Shown here piece after piece: positions 50,990 to 58,303 of a stretch of DNA of 64,000 nucleotides. The position numbers and the translations under genes were made by a program. Location: assembly GCA_016188915.1 (NCBI GenBank), contig JACPGU010000001.1, positions 1-64,000 on the forward strand. Reading direction: 5' to 3'. The notes under the pieces are model-generated. The model searched no databases. It saw only the letters and a list, made by a program, of their open reading frames with translations, and was not told the origin of the DNA. Every line of letters begins with the position of its first letter. The first letter of the stretch is position 1. Source of the DNA: Candidatus Microgenomates bacterium. GTDB lineage: Bacteria; Patescibacteria; JACPGU01.

Positions 50990-51580
50990 TTTGCCCAAGA
51001 TGCGAAGCAACTGGGCTGAAAAAGGTAAGGCCTGATGGCCATGAGTAGTCCAGGGAATATTCTGAACTAATTTCTTTGCATCATCAGGAGTAAGGGTGAT
51101 GTTGCTTTGAGCAAGGCGCTGGAAGAAATCCGAGAGTTCTCTTTTGGCATTTTCCAAGATGCCCTCTTCCATCTGGATTCTTTCAGCTGCCAACCTCTCC
51201 CTGCCTCCTTTGATGTGAAGGAGAATTTGCTCAAGATTGAGCAAGATTTCTGGTCGATCCGAGCCTTCTTTTGATGACCCGAAAGATGATGGGAAAAGTT
51301 TTTCTATTTTTTCCAAAATATCACCTATGGCTCGGCCAACTTTCGTTCCGTCTCCCATGGCCATAATGTGAAAATCCTCACCCAATTCATCAGATACTTC
51401 TTTTTTGGCCACATCAACCAAATGCTTAATGTCGCTCAAAAGTTTTTCGCCTTCCAGGATTGATCTCTTTGTTAAAAGAGCCTGGATATCGGTGAAAAGT
51501 TTGGTCAAGTGCCGATCTACCATCTGATACGCCAACTCCCATCCATCGGAGGAGCCGGTCCTTTCTTCTCTGGCGTTCAT
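50987..51580 (-). CDS. Hypothetical protein, 197 aa, helical
   Basis: Not recognised. Mostly helical, no TM segment, with long amphipathic helices (about 20-60 and 110-160) and a Pro/His-rich C-terminal end. Own promoter (51636-51664) and terminator. It sits in the region that separates rplA from rplJ. Confidence 0.6.
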   Translation of the reverse strand: MNAREERTGSSDGWELAYQMVDRHLTKLFTDIQALLTKRSILEGEKLLSDIKHLVDVAKKEVSDELGEDFHIMAMGDGTKVGRAIGDILEKIEKLFPSSFGSSKEGSDRPEILLNLEQILLHIKGGRERLAAERIQMEEGILENAKRELSDFFQRLAQSNITLTPDDAKKLVQNIPWTTHGHQALPFSAQLLRILGK

Positions 51581-51635
51581 AGCGCTCTCCTTCTAGATTT
51601 TGGGATTTTAAGGCGGCATTCTTTCTCGTATGCTT

Positions 51636-51664
51636 ATTATAGCGCTAATTAGTCTTCCTAGCAA
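51636..51664 (-). promoter_or_regulatory. Promoter of the 197-aa gene
   Basis: On the minus strand TTGCTA (51664-51659), a 17-bp spacer and TATAAT (51641-51636). Confidence 0.75.
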
Positions 51665-51677
51665 TGATTCCATTATC

Positions 51678-51718
51678 AAAAAAAGCGATTCCTATCTTTT
51701 GTGGATAGGAATCGCTTG
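51678..51718 (-). terminator. Terminator after the PHP-domain gene
   Basis: AAGCGATTCCTATC and GATAGGAATCGCTT form a perfect 14-bp stem around a 7-nt loop; on the minus strand a T run follows. Confidence 0.9.
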
Positions 51719-51723
51719 GCTTG

Positions 51724-53526
51724 TTAGCGCATAAGAATATGCGTTTTGAGTTTGGTGTTAAATTGATCTATTTTGGTGGCATTACCCTTGGTCGTCATCG
51801 TGCAATTGCCAAGTTTCGTTTTGCCGGTACATTCTGCTTCGCCAATTTTCTCACAATCAGTGATTCTACCATCAGAATCAAAAGACAAAGGTCCCTCCTG
51901 GTCGCAGATGGTAAAGATATCGCCTATCTCAATCGCGTCCTTGTCTCCAGTCGCAAGATAGCACCCCAGGGACATAGTGTCGTTGTTGAAGCAAAAGAAA
52001 TCGTTCGGCGTAATCTCTAAAACATACGACTTGGTATTGATGGTGAATTTGTAATCGCAAGGATCACTCATGGCGAACAAATCATCGTTACTGCCGGAAC
52101 AACCAGAAATTTCAGCTGGCAAAGGATGAAAATGCAAAAGACTTCTATCCTTCATAAGCATATTGGGATGACGGCAGCCAGCAATAACAGAGCCTTTTTT
52201 CAAAAGGAGCTCCGATCGGCATAAAAAATAAAAAGACATTCTCTCCTCTACTTTGTCCGCGGTCTCAAAATTGTAGCTCTGACCTTCTGTTGATGCCTTG
52301 ACTATTCGCGCGACGATTCTGCCGGATGAAGAGATTTTGTTTTCTTCATCTTTTAAAATCACCGGTCCATTAGTGCGAGGAGTTTCTTCTCCAGCTTTGG
52401 GCAGACGAGGCATTTCGCCAGTCAGCAAAAATGCCGAAGTGATCATTACATAGGGAATCTCCAGAACATAATTGGTAGTCTCACGCAGAATTTCTCTGTC
52501 AGTGAAAGAAAAATCATACCAACCATTGCGGTTTTTGATGATATCCAGCTCTTCGTATTTTTCTCCGTTTTTATAGATGATAAGGCTGGACATAGGATTG
52601 AGCAAAGAATTTTCACGAGTCTTGAAGCGACCAAATATCTTTGCTTTTCCCTCCTTTACTTCAGAGACTATTTTGCTGGGAGCAGGATCTATCTCCAATT
52701 GAGTGATCCCGCGAGTAGCAATAGTAGAGTGCTCAGACAGAGCCGCCAAGATAGATTCTTGGCTTTTGGTGGCAGCTACAAAAGTTGCCACGCTCTCCCC
52801 TGTCGGCAAATTAAAAGTGGAGCCAGCTAGTTTACTGTGATAGTCAGCTCCGCCGATGGCGGCTGGCCCGCTATCTTTATTCTGCGCGGACAAAAAAGCC
52901 CGGAGATGATAGTCGTAATTGTCCACATAGCCAGTAGCGCTAACATCATTCATTAGCTCAAAGCCATCAAAAAGCCGTAAATTATCTTCCCATTTTCGGC
53001 AATCTTTCAGGTGGTTTAAGATGGTAAAAGATTTTTCGCCCTGTAAAATAGCTAAAACTTTTTCCAAATCTTCTTCTCTGTAGGCCGGGTCATAGAGATA
53101 GAGATTGGCCGTTTTGGAGATAGCGTTCAGATGACAATAGCTTTCAGCGGGAACTTTTGCCACCACTATTTCGCGGCCAGCGATAGCGACAAAATCAGAA
53201 TCGTTCAATCTTTTTACTGCCTCTAGATAATCCCCAAAAGAATTCACCTCTGGATGCTCATGCGGATAAGGCAGAATATTGGCGAGCCGAATATCTTTAT
53301 GTCCAGAGGCGTAGTCGGTCAAAAAACAATCCGCGTGGTCGGTGAAAATAATAGCTTCATAGCCTAATTTCTGCGCTATTTCTTTGACTTTTCGCGGGCA
53401 ATTGGTGCCATCGGAATAACAAGTGTGAACATGCACCCATATTGGCAACATTTCCGACGAATAAATCGCACCTGAAAAAATCAAAAAAAATAGAATCCCC
53501 CATATACCAACAGCCGTTTTTTTCAT
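51724..53526 (-). CDS. Secreted PHP-domain phosphoesterase-like protein
   Basis: 600 aa. Signal peptide (residues about 5-24) followed by a PHP domain: HVHTCYSDG (about 32-40), FTDHAD (about 61-66), a His/Glu in the middle and GGADYHSK (about 214-221), the metal-binding motifs of the PHP family. After about residue 290 comes a beta-rich part, and the last 180 residues are Cys-rich (at least ten Cys), suggesting an extracellular disulfide-stabilised domain. PHP enzymes hydrolyse phosphoesters; the substrate is unknown. It is 21 bp downstream of the lipoprotein-like gene at 53548-54054, probably co-transcribed. Confidence 0.8.
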   Translation of the reverse strand: MKKTAVGIWGILFFLIFSGAIYSSEMLPIWVHVHTCYSDGTNCPRKVKEIAQKLGYEAIIFTDHADCFLTDYASGHKDIRLANILPYPHEHPEVNSFGDYLEAVKRLNDSDFVAIAGREIVVAKVPAESYCHLNAISKTANLYLYDPAYREEDLEKVLAILQGEKSFTILNHLKDCRKWEDNLRLFDGFELMNDVSATGYVDNYDYHLRAFLSAQNKDSGPAAIGGADYHSKLAGSTFNLPTGESVATFVAATKSQESILAALSEHSTIATRGITQLEIDPAPSKIVSEVKEGKAKIFGRFKTRENSLLNPMSSLIIYKNGEKYEELDIIKNRNGWYDFSFTDREILRETTNYVLEIPYVMITSAFLLTGEMPRLPKAGEETPRTNGPVILKDEENKISSSGRIVARIVKASTEGQSYNFETADKVEERMSFYFLCRSELLLKKGSVIAGCRHPNMLMKDRSLLHFHPLPAEISGCSGSNDDLFAMSDPCDYKFTINTKSYVLEITPNDFFCFNNDTMSLGCYLATGDKDAIEIGDIFTICDQEGPLSFDSDGRITDCEKIGEAECTGKTKLGNCTMTTKGNATKIDQFNTKLKTHILMR

Positions 53527-53547
53527 TGCTCTCTCCTTGTCAGATTG

Positions 53548-54054
53548 TTAAGGAATTTTCAAAGAATCTAAAATTTTTTGAAAAACTTTTTCTCCATCAG
53601 GGTAGGTATTTGGATTATATCCAAAACCGATGCTATACAAATATTGATTAGAGATAAACTTTATGTCGAAAAGTCGGCCAGCAGTCACGTCTGGTTTCTC
53701 AAAAGTTCTCAAAAAAGCCTTTTTGCCGGAAATATTAATCTCTTCGCTTTTTATTTCATTACTTTTAGTATCGGCTAGTTCTTTTTCTTTCTCCACGTGG
53801 ATAGTGATCTCTGCCCCCTGGCGATATTCCAGTGTTGTATCAGTCAGCAAACCATTAAAATCAGGCGTGGCAGCGCTCCAAGCATAAATAAAATCCCCTC
53901 CTCTATTTTCGTTCTCCTGCCAAGCGCCTGGCAAACTCAAAGAAAAATACTCATTTTTTATTATAGAATTGGCCTTAAAGGTTTGGGAGATCAAAAAACC
54001 CGCTAAAATAGCAATGGCGACAAAAATAATTAATTGAAAAATTATTTTTTTCAT
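53548..54054 (-). CDS. Membrane-anchored hypothetical protein, 168 aa
   Basis: An N-terminal TM/signal anchor (about 5-25), then a beta-rich extracytoplasmic domain with the PsbP-like pattern 'eyFSLSLPGAWQ' (about 36-47) and a C-terminal 'F.kILDSLKIP'. Such small domains (DUF1795/PsbP-like) are common near exported enzymes; here the next gene encodes the secreted PHP protein. It follows rplA by 27 bp, so it may be read from the ribosomal operon. Confidence 0.65.
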   Translation of the reverse strand: MKKIIFQLIIFVAIAILAGFLISQTFKANSIIKNEYFSLSLPGAWQENENRGGDFIYAWSAATPDFNGLLTDTTLEYRQGAEITIHVEKEKELADTKSNEIKSEEINISGKKAFLRTFEKPDVTAGRLFDIKFISNQYLYSIGFGYNPNTYPDGEKVFQKILDSLKIP

Positions 54055-54081
54055 TGCTAAAATTTTGTTTTGGCGAAAGTT

Positions 54082-54771
54082 TTATATTTTGCTCAATTCT
54101 ACTTTTACTCCCGGTCCCATAGTGGAAGAAAGGTAAATTGATTTTACAAGATTGCCTTTGACAGCATTAGGTTTGGCGGCGTTAAGAGCATTGTAGAATT
54201 TTTTGAAATTTTCCAGTAAATCTTCATCCGGGAAAGATACTTTACCGATGCCGATGTGGATTCCTCCAAGCGAGTCGGAACGAAATTCAATTTTACCTTT
54301 TTTGAATTCCTCCACGGTTTTGCTGATATCATTGGTGACTGTGCCGGCTTTTGGATTGGGCATCAGACCTTTTGAACCTAGTATTTTTGCGATTTTTGCT
54401 ATTTTAGGCATTGCTTCAATGGTAGCAACAGCAATGTCAAAACCAGTCCAGCCCTTGGTTATTTTTTCTGTCATATTCTCCAATCCGATGAAATCGGCTC
54501 CGGCTGTTTTGGCGGCTTTTTCATCTTTTTCTCCAACTAGAGCCAGTATTTTTAATGTTTTGCCGGTACCCTTGGGTAGGACAACAGTAGAACGAACGTT
54601 TTGTTCCGGTTTGGCTAGATCAATATTTAGCTTCAAATGCGCTTCAATCGTAGCATCAAATTTAGCTGAGTTGGTTTTTTTGACCAACGCAATCGCCTCT
54701 CCCGCGGTGTAGGTCTTTTTCAAATCCAAATCTTTGATAGCTTCGCGATATTTTTTGCCGTGAGTTTTCAT
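54082..54771 (-). CDS. rplA: Ribosomal protein uL1
   Basis: 229 aa, typical. HGKKYREAIKDLDLKKTYTAGEAIALVK at the N-terminus, KGTGK(T) and GLMPNPKAGTVTNDI in the central domain, and the conserved C-terminal TMGPGVKVE. Part of the L1 stalk at the ribosomal E site and usually a translational repressor of rplK-rplA. Some Parcubacteria lack L1; it is present here. Confidence 0.96.
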   Translation of the reverse strand: MKTHGKKYREAIKDLDLKKTYTAGEAIALVKKTNSAKFDATIEAHLKLNIDLAKPEQNVRSTVVLPKGTGKTLKILALVGEKDEKAAKTAGADFIGLENMTEKITKGWTGFDIAVATIEAMPKIAKIAKILGSKGLMPNPKAGTVTNDISKTVEEFKKGKIEFRSDSLGGIHIGIGKVSFPDEDLLENFKKFYNALNAAKPNAVKGNLVKSIYLSSTMGPGVKVELSKI

Positions 54772-54810
54772 ATAAGATAGGTCTTATTGGTCGTATAGGA
54801 CTTATTTTTA

Positions 54811-55236
54811 TTATTTTTCTACTTCTACTCCCATTTGGCGAGCACTGCCTGCTATTATTTTTACCGCCCGATCAATATCTTCAGTGTTAAGATCCGACAT
54901 TTTGGCGCGAGCTATTTCTTCTGCTTGCGCGCGAGATAATTTGCCTACCTTTTGTTTGTTGGGCGTACCAGAACCCTTCTCCAATTTTAGCGCTTTTTTA
55001 ATCATATCCGTTACCGGAGGCTGTTTGGTAATGAAGGTAAATGATCTATCCTCAAAAATAGTAATAACAGCCGGGATTACGGCATCGCCCATTTCTTTAG
55101 TGCGTTCGTTAAATTCTTTGCAAAAATCCATAATATTGACGCCATTTTGCCCCAATACTGAACCCACCGGAGGAGCAGGGTTGGCCTTGCCGGCAGGAAT
55201 TTGCAATTTGACGATAGATTTGATTTTTTTAGCCAT
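54811..55236 (-). CDS. rplK: Ribosomal protein uL11
   Basis: 141 aa. KIKSIVKLQIPAGKANPAPPVGSVLGQNGVNIMDFCKEFN (N-terminal) and the RNA-binding C-terminal domain ending GSARQMGVEVE. Upstream of rplA in the standard order; a 150-bp spacer of 'tttaaaaatt' low-complexity separates it from nusG. Confidence 0.96.
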   Translation of the reverse strand: MAKKIKSIVKLQIPAGKANPAPPVGSVLGQNGVNIMDFCKEFNERTKEMGDAVIPAVITIFEDRSFTFITKQPPVTDMIKKALKLEKGSGTPNKQKVGKLSRAQAEEIARAKMSDLNTEDIDRAVKIIAGSARQMGVEVEK

Positions 55237-55386
55237 AATGTTGTATAATTTTTAATTCTTAATTTTTTAATTTTTAAATAATGTCCTAAATCTTAATTTT
55301 TAAACTCAAACGCTTTTGTATTCGTTTAGAAATTAGAAAATTGAGATTTATTTAAAAATTAAAAATTACAAAATTTAAAAATTTGA

Positions 55387-56127
55387 TTATATTTTTTTCA
55401 CCTGCAAGAAATCCAGCTCTACCGGGGTCTCGCGACCGAAGATGGAAACCAGCGCCTTGACCTTGCCTTTCTCTTGATCAACTTCACGGACGATAGCCTC
55501 CATATCTTTGAATGGTCCATCGGTGATTTTGACCGGATCGCCTTCCTCCAGATCAATCTTGTATTTTGGTTCCTCCACGCCCATTCTTTTTAAGATAATA
55601 TCTACCTCATCTTCATCGATGGGCACAGGATCGGAGCCAGTACCGATAAAGCCAGTCACATTGGGCGTATTGCGAACAACATACCAGCTATTTTTGGTCA
55701 TAATCATATTAACCAAAATATATCCTGGAAAAATCTTTTTTTCTACTTTACGTCTTTTGCCTCCGCGAATTTCTATCTGTTTTTCTTTGGGAACGATTAT
55801 ATCAAAAATTTTGTCTTTCATATCCAAAGTTTCAATCCTGTGGCGCATAGCTTCAGCGACTTGATCCTCGTAGCCGGAATAAGTATGAACGACATACCAT
55901 TGGCGGTGAGTATTGCGATCTTTATCTTTTTCTAGGATTTTACCAAAAGATTTTTTTTCTTTTTCTTCATCGCTTTCTTCTTCCCCCTCCCCTTCCATCA
56001 TTATCTCTGCTGCCTTCTCTTCAGATTTCGGCATTTGATCTTCTTTGGGCAAATCAGAAGACAGGTCATCTATGACTACCTGATTGCTCTCTGGCTCATT
56101 TTTATTGCTAGTGATGTCGTCTGACAT
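55387..56127 (-). CDS. nusG: Transcription termination/antitermination factor NusG
   Basis: 246 aa, longer than usual (about 180). The first 70 residues are an acidic low-complexity extension (Glu/Asp/Lys-rich). The NGN domain (about 73-175, RQWYVVHTYSGYEDQVAEAMRHR and PGYILVNM) binds RNA polymerase, and a KOW domain (about 193-246, DPVKITDGPFKDMEAIVREVDQEKGKVKALVSIFGRETPVELDFLQV) follows. Its start overlaps the secE stop by one base (55387-56127 and 56127-56330). Confidence 0.95.
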   Translation of the reverse strand: MSDDITSNKNEPESNQVVIDDLSSDLPKEDQMPKSEEKAAEIMMEGEGEEESDEEKEKKSFGKILEKDKDRNTHRQWYVVHTYSGYEDQVAEAMRHRIETLDMKDKIFDIIVPKEKQIEIRGGKRRKVEKKIFPGYILVNMIMTKNSWYVVRNTPNVTGFIGTGSDPVPIDEDEVDIILKRMGVEEPKYKIDLEEGDPVKITDGPFKDMEAIVREVDQEKGKVKALVSIFGRETPVELDFLQVKKI

Positions 56128-56330
56128 TAGCGAGCGATTATTTTTTTAATTACTGCCAAAAGACCAAAATCTAAAGCTCCGACTAAAATCGCGCCAATAA
56201 GCATGGTGAGAACTACGATAATGGTCATATTGGCGACATCTTTTCTTTTTGGCCAGGCTATCTTTTTTAATTCCTGATAAGACTCTTGGAAAAAAATAGC
56301 GATAGGCGTGATAACAGGGATTTTTTTCAT
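56127..56330 (-). CDS. secE: Preprotein translocase subunit SecE
   Basis: 67 aa with a single TM helix (about 36-60) after an amphipathic helix with the SecE signature FFQESYQELKKIAWPKRKDV. Clamps SecY. Overlaps nusG by one base, as in many secE-nusG operons. Confidence 0.93.
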   Translation of the reverse strand: MKKIPVITPIAIFFQESYQELKKIAWPKRKDVANMTIIVVLTMLIGAILVGALDFGLLAVIKKIIAR

Positions 56331-56336
56331 AAAATT

Positions 56337-56648
56337 TTAGGCGATTATTTTGCCTATTTTGATTTTCGTTAATGTTTGCCTATGGCCGATACGGCGACGG
56401 TAGCCGGTTTTTCTTTTGAATCTTTGGATTTCTACTTTTTTGTCCTTGAATTGCTTCTCGATAATAGCCTCCACTTTGGCGCCACTGACAAAAGGCGCGC
56501 CGACATCTGTTTTCTTGTCATCGGCAACTAAAAGAACGCTTTCGAAAGTGGTGGTGCTTCCCTCTTCTCCCGTGATTTTCTCGACATCAAGAGATTGACC
56601 TTCTCGGACAATATACTGTTTCCCGCCGGTTTTGATGATAGCTAGCAT
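56337..56648 (-). CDS. rplU: Ribosomal protein bL21
   Basis: 103 aa from ATG 56648 (MLAIIKTGGKQYIVREGQ...); the frame is open for 15 more residues upstream but without homology. C-terminal KRKTGYRRRIGHRQTLTKIKIGKI is typical. Unusually, rplU heads the secE-nusG-rplK-rplA cluster; it is usually next to rpmA (L27). Confidence 0.94.
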   Translation of the reverse strand: MLAIIKTGGKQYIVREGQSLDVEKITGEEGSTTTFESVLLVADDKKTDVGAPFVSGAKVEAIIEKQFKDKKVEIQRFKRKTGYRRRIGHRQTLTKIKIGKIIA

Positions 56649-56693
56649 TTTCGTTTTAACTAAAAATAAGGTTTCGCACCTCGGATGATTCAT

Positions 56694-56722
56694 ATTATAA
56701 AGCAGTTTTGCTATCGGCGCAA
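56694..56722 (-). promoter_or_regulatory. Promoter of the rplU-secE-nusG-rplKA operon
   Basis: On the minus strand TTGCGC (56722-56717), a 17-bp spacer and TATAAT (56699-56694). Confidence 0.75.
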
Positions 56723-56844
56723 GAGGGAATTATCAAGATGGCCAATTCATTGATTCCGGCAATGTCCGACTTCGCCTAAATATTATTTTCCGATAAAAAG
56801 AATGGTATAATTGACTCAATTATCCGTAGATAATTAAAAAAAAT

Positions 56845-57123
56845 ATGATTGGCAAAACAATAATTGGGGGCGTAACGCACAAAGTGCCAGTAGACCTAAA
56901 GGAAATACTAATTTCCAAGCCGGATGTGCTTGAAAAATGGAAAGGCCTCACATCCCTTGCGCGCAATGAGTGGATTTGTTGGGTGACTATTGTCAAAAGA
57001 CAAGAAACAAGAAAAGAGCATCTGGTTCGTTTATGCGAGGACCTTCTCAAAGGAAAGCGCCGACCTTGCTGTTGGCCGGGCTGTCCGCACCGAAGAGAAA
57101 GCGCAAAAAAGTGGTTTAAGTAA
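56845..57123 (+). CDS. YdeI/OmpD-associated-like protein, 92 aa
   Basis: The segment KWKGLTSLARNEWICWVTIVKRQETRKEHLVRLCEDLLKGKRRPCCWPGC matches the C-terminal half of the YdeI (bacteriocin-protection/OmdA) family, whose pattern is 'f..L....R....WI..AK..eTR..Ri......l..Gk'. The N-terminal part of that family is missing, so this is a short version. The Cys pair CCWPGC may bind metal. It stands alone between rplU and a repeat-rich spacer. Confidence 0.65.
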   Translation: MIGKTIIGGVTHKVPVDLKEILISKPDVLEKWKGLTSLARNEWICWVTIVKRQETRKEHLVRLCEDLLKGKRRPCCWPGCPHRRESAKKWFK

Positions 57124-57128
57124 ATTAT

Positions 57129-57190
57129 ACTTCACCAAGGTGGCACTTTAGGAAGATCTACTTCACCAAGGTGGCACTTTAGGAAGATCT
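57129..57190. repeat. 31-bp tandem duplication
   Basis: 57129-57159 and 57160-57190 are identical; each unit contains a small CACC-aa-GGTG hairpin. It directly follows the YdeI-like gene. Confidence 0.9.
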
Positions 57191-57200
57191 AATGGAGCAA

Positions 57201-57229
57201 AAACAAAAAACCCGCCACTGTGTGGCGGG
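57201..57229 (-). terminator. Terminator of the 150-aa gene
   Basis: CCCGCCAC (57211-57218) and GTGGCGGG (57222-57229); on the minus strand TTTTTTG follows. A second hairpin GAGCCA/TGGCTC overlaps the gene's stop region (about 57241-57257). Confidence 0.88.
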
Positions 57230-57255
57230 CAGATAGCGCCGAGCCACGATTTGGC

Positions 57256-57708
57256 TCAGTGCGTTTTGGGTTCGGTTTGGAACAGCTCTTCCGGGGAGAT
57301 TTTTCTCAATCTTTCTTCCAGAAAAGCACAGATGATTTTTTTGTCTTGTCCTTCTCGACCTCTTACTGAAAATTCAACATCAATGAGCCGTTTGTTCTTC
57401 TCCCTGTCAAACATTCTGGCTCCGGTGACCTTGCCGATTATACCGCTAGTTCCTTTGAGGAATGTGACGGTGTCTCCGACCTTGATCTCGCCGTTATTTC
57501 CTTCTGTCAACTCGAGTGGTTTGCCCAAACGATAGGGCTTGGGATTCTTGTCGCATCCACAGTCTGGCTTATGGTCTTCATGTATGTTTTGACATTTTCC
57601 GCCATTACATACGGGTAGCGCGAATTTGATCTCTTTGCGTCCCATGAATAATCCTTTGGGTTCTTCAATCAGTAAAAGTCCTTCCGCACTTTCCAGAACA
57701 GTTAGCAT
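57256..57708 (-). CDS. Hypothetical protein, 150 aa, Cys/His-rich middle
   Basis: Not recognised. The middle part has C-N-G-G-K-C and H-E-D-H-K-P-D-C-G-C (about 34-52), a possible metal site. The C-terminal half is beta-rich and basic with a KOW-like strand (IKVGDTVTFLKGTSGIIGKVTGARMF, about 75-101), the pattern of ribosome- or RNA-associated barrels. A clear ribosome binding site (AGGAGAGG) precedes ATG 57708. Own promoter (57822-57850) and terminator. GC higher than in neighbours. Confidence 0.6.
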   Translation of the reverse strand: MLTVLESAEGLLLIEEPKGLFMGRKEIKFALPVCNGGKCQNIHEDHKPDCGCDKNPKPYRLGKPLELTEGNNGEIKVGDTVTFLKGTSGIIGKVTGARMFDREKNKRLIDVEFSVRGREGQDKKIICAFLEERLRKISPEELFQTEPKTH

Positions 57709-57821
57709 AGCTTTTACCTCTCCTTGGAATTTGATTTTTTAAGGTGATTTGTCGCCAAAAAAAAGAAGGCCACGAATGGTCTCTTTCCTGCTTATTCACA
57801 GGATGGACTAGCAACTTGACT

Positions 57822-57850
57822 ATACTAGCACAAAATCAATATTCGCGCAA
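57822..57850 (-). promoter_or_regulatory. Promoter of the 150-aa gene
   Basis: On the minus strand TTGCGC (57850-57845), a 17-bp spacer and TAGTAT (57827-57822). Confidence 0.65.
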
Positions 57851-57881
57851 GAACTTATTTTAAGCCATAGCATATAGCCAA

Positions 57882-57906
57882 TAAAAAACCCGTTTATGGC
57901 ACGGGT
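57882..57906 (-). terminator. Terminator of the 101-aa gene
   Basis: ACCCGT (57888-57893) and ACGGGT (57901-57906); on the minus strand a TTTTTT tract follows. Confidence 0.8.
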
Positions 57907-57933
57907 CAGGCCGAAAAAAATGAATGGATGAAA

Positions 57934-58239
57934 TTATGACGCTCGCGAGGAAAGAATATCTCTCACAAGATCTTTGCCATCAACATCGGTGAGGGTAATA
58001 TGTTTTTCCAGTGATTGTATATGGTAAACAAAATGCCCGTTTTCTGTATCGAAATACACTCTTTTCACGCGAAAAGCTTGGTTAAACCACGGACTTTTTC
58101 GCAACTCTGGATCCAAGGGGCAATAGGTCACCGCATCTCCCTCTTTGTGTTCGGCGAGGGTAAGGGGATCTATTTTTTCGTCTTTATGTTTTGTCCCGAA
58201 TAATTCTTCTTCGCTGAACACGATCTTTTCTCCTTTCAT
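57934..58239 (-). CDS. Hypothetical protein, 101 aa
   Basis: Not recognised. ATG 58239 is taken; the frame is open 18 codons further to a TTG (58293) and that segment is Cys-rich (MFCSRCDNYC), so the real start is uncertain. Acidic N-terminal part, beta-rich C-terminal part (FRVKRVYFDTENGHFVYHIQSL). It has a terminator of its own and is separate from ileS. Confidence 0.5.
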   Translation of the reverse strand: MKGEKIVFSEEELFGTKHKDEKIDPLTLAEHKEGDAVTYCPLDPELRKSPWFNQAFRVKRVYFDTENGHFVYHIQSLEKHITLTDVDGKDLVRDILSSRAS

Positions 58240-58303
58240 GGGGATATGGATAATATTTATCAGACAATAATTATCGCAACGCGAACAAAACAAGCATTAA
58301 GCC

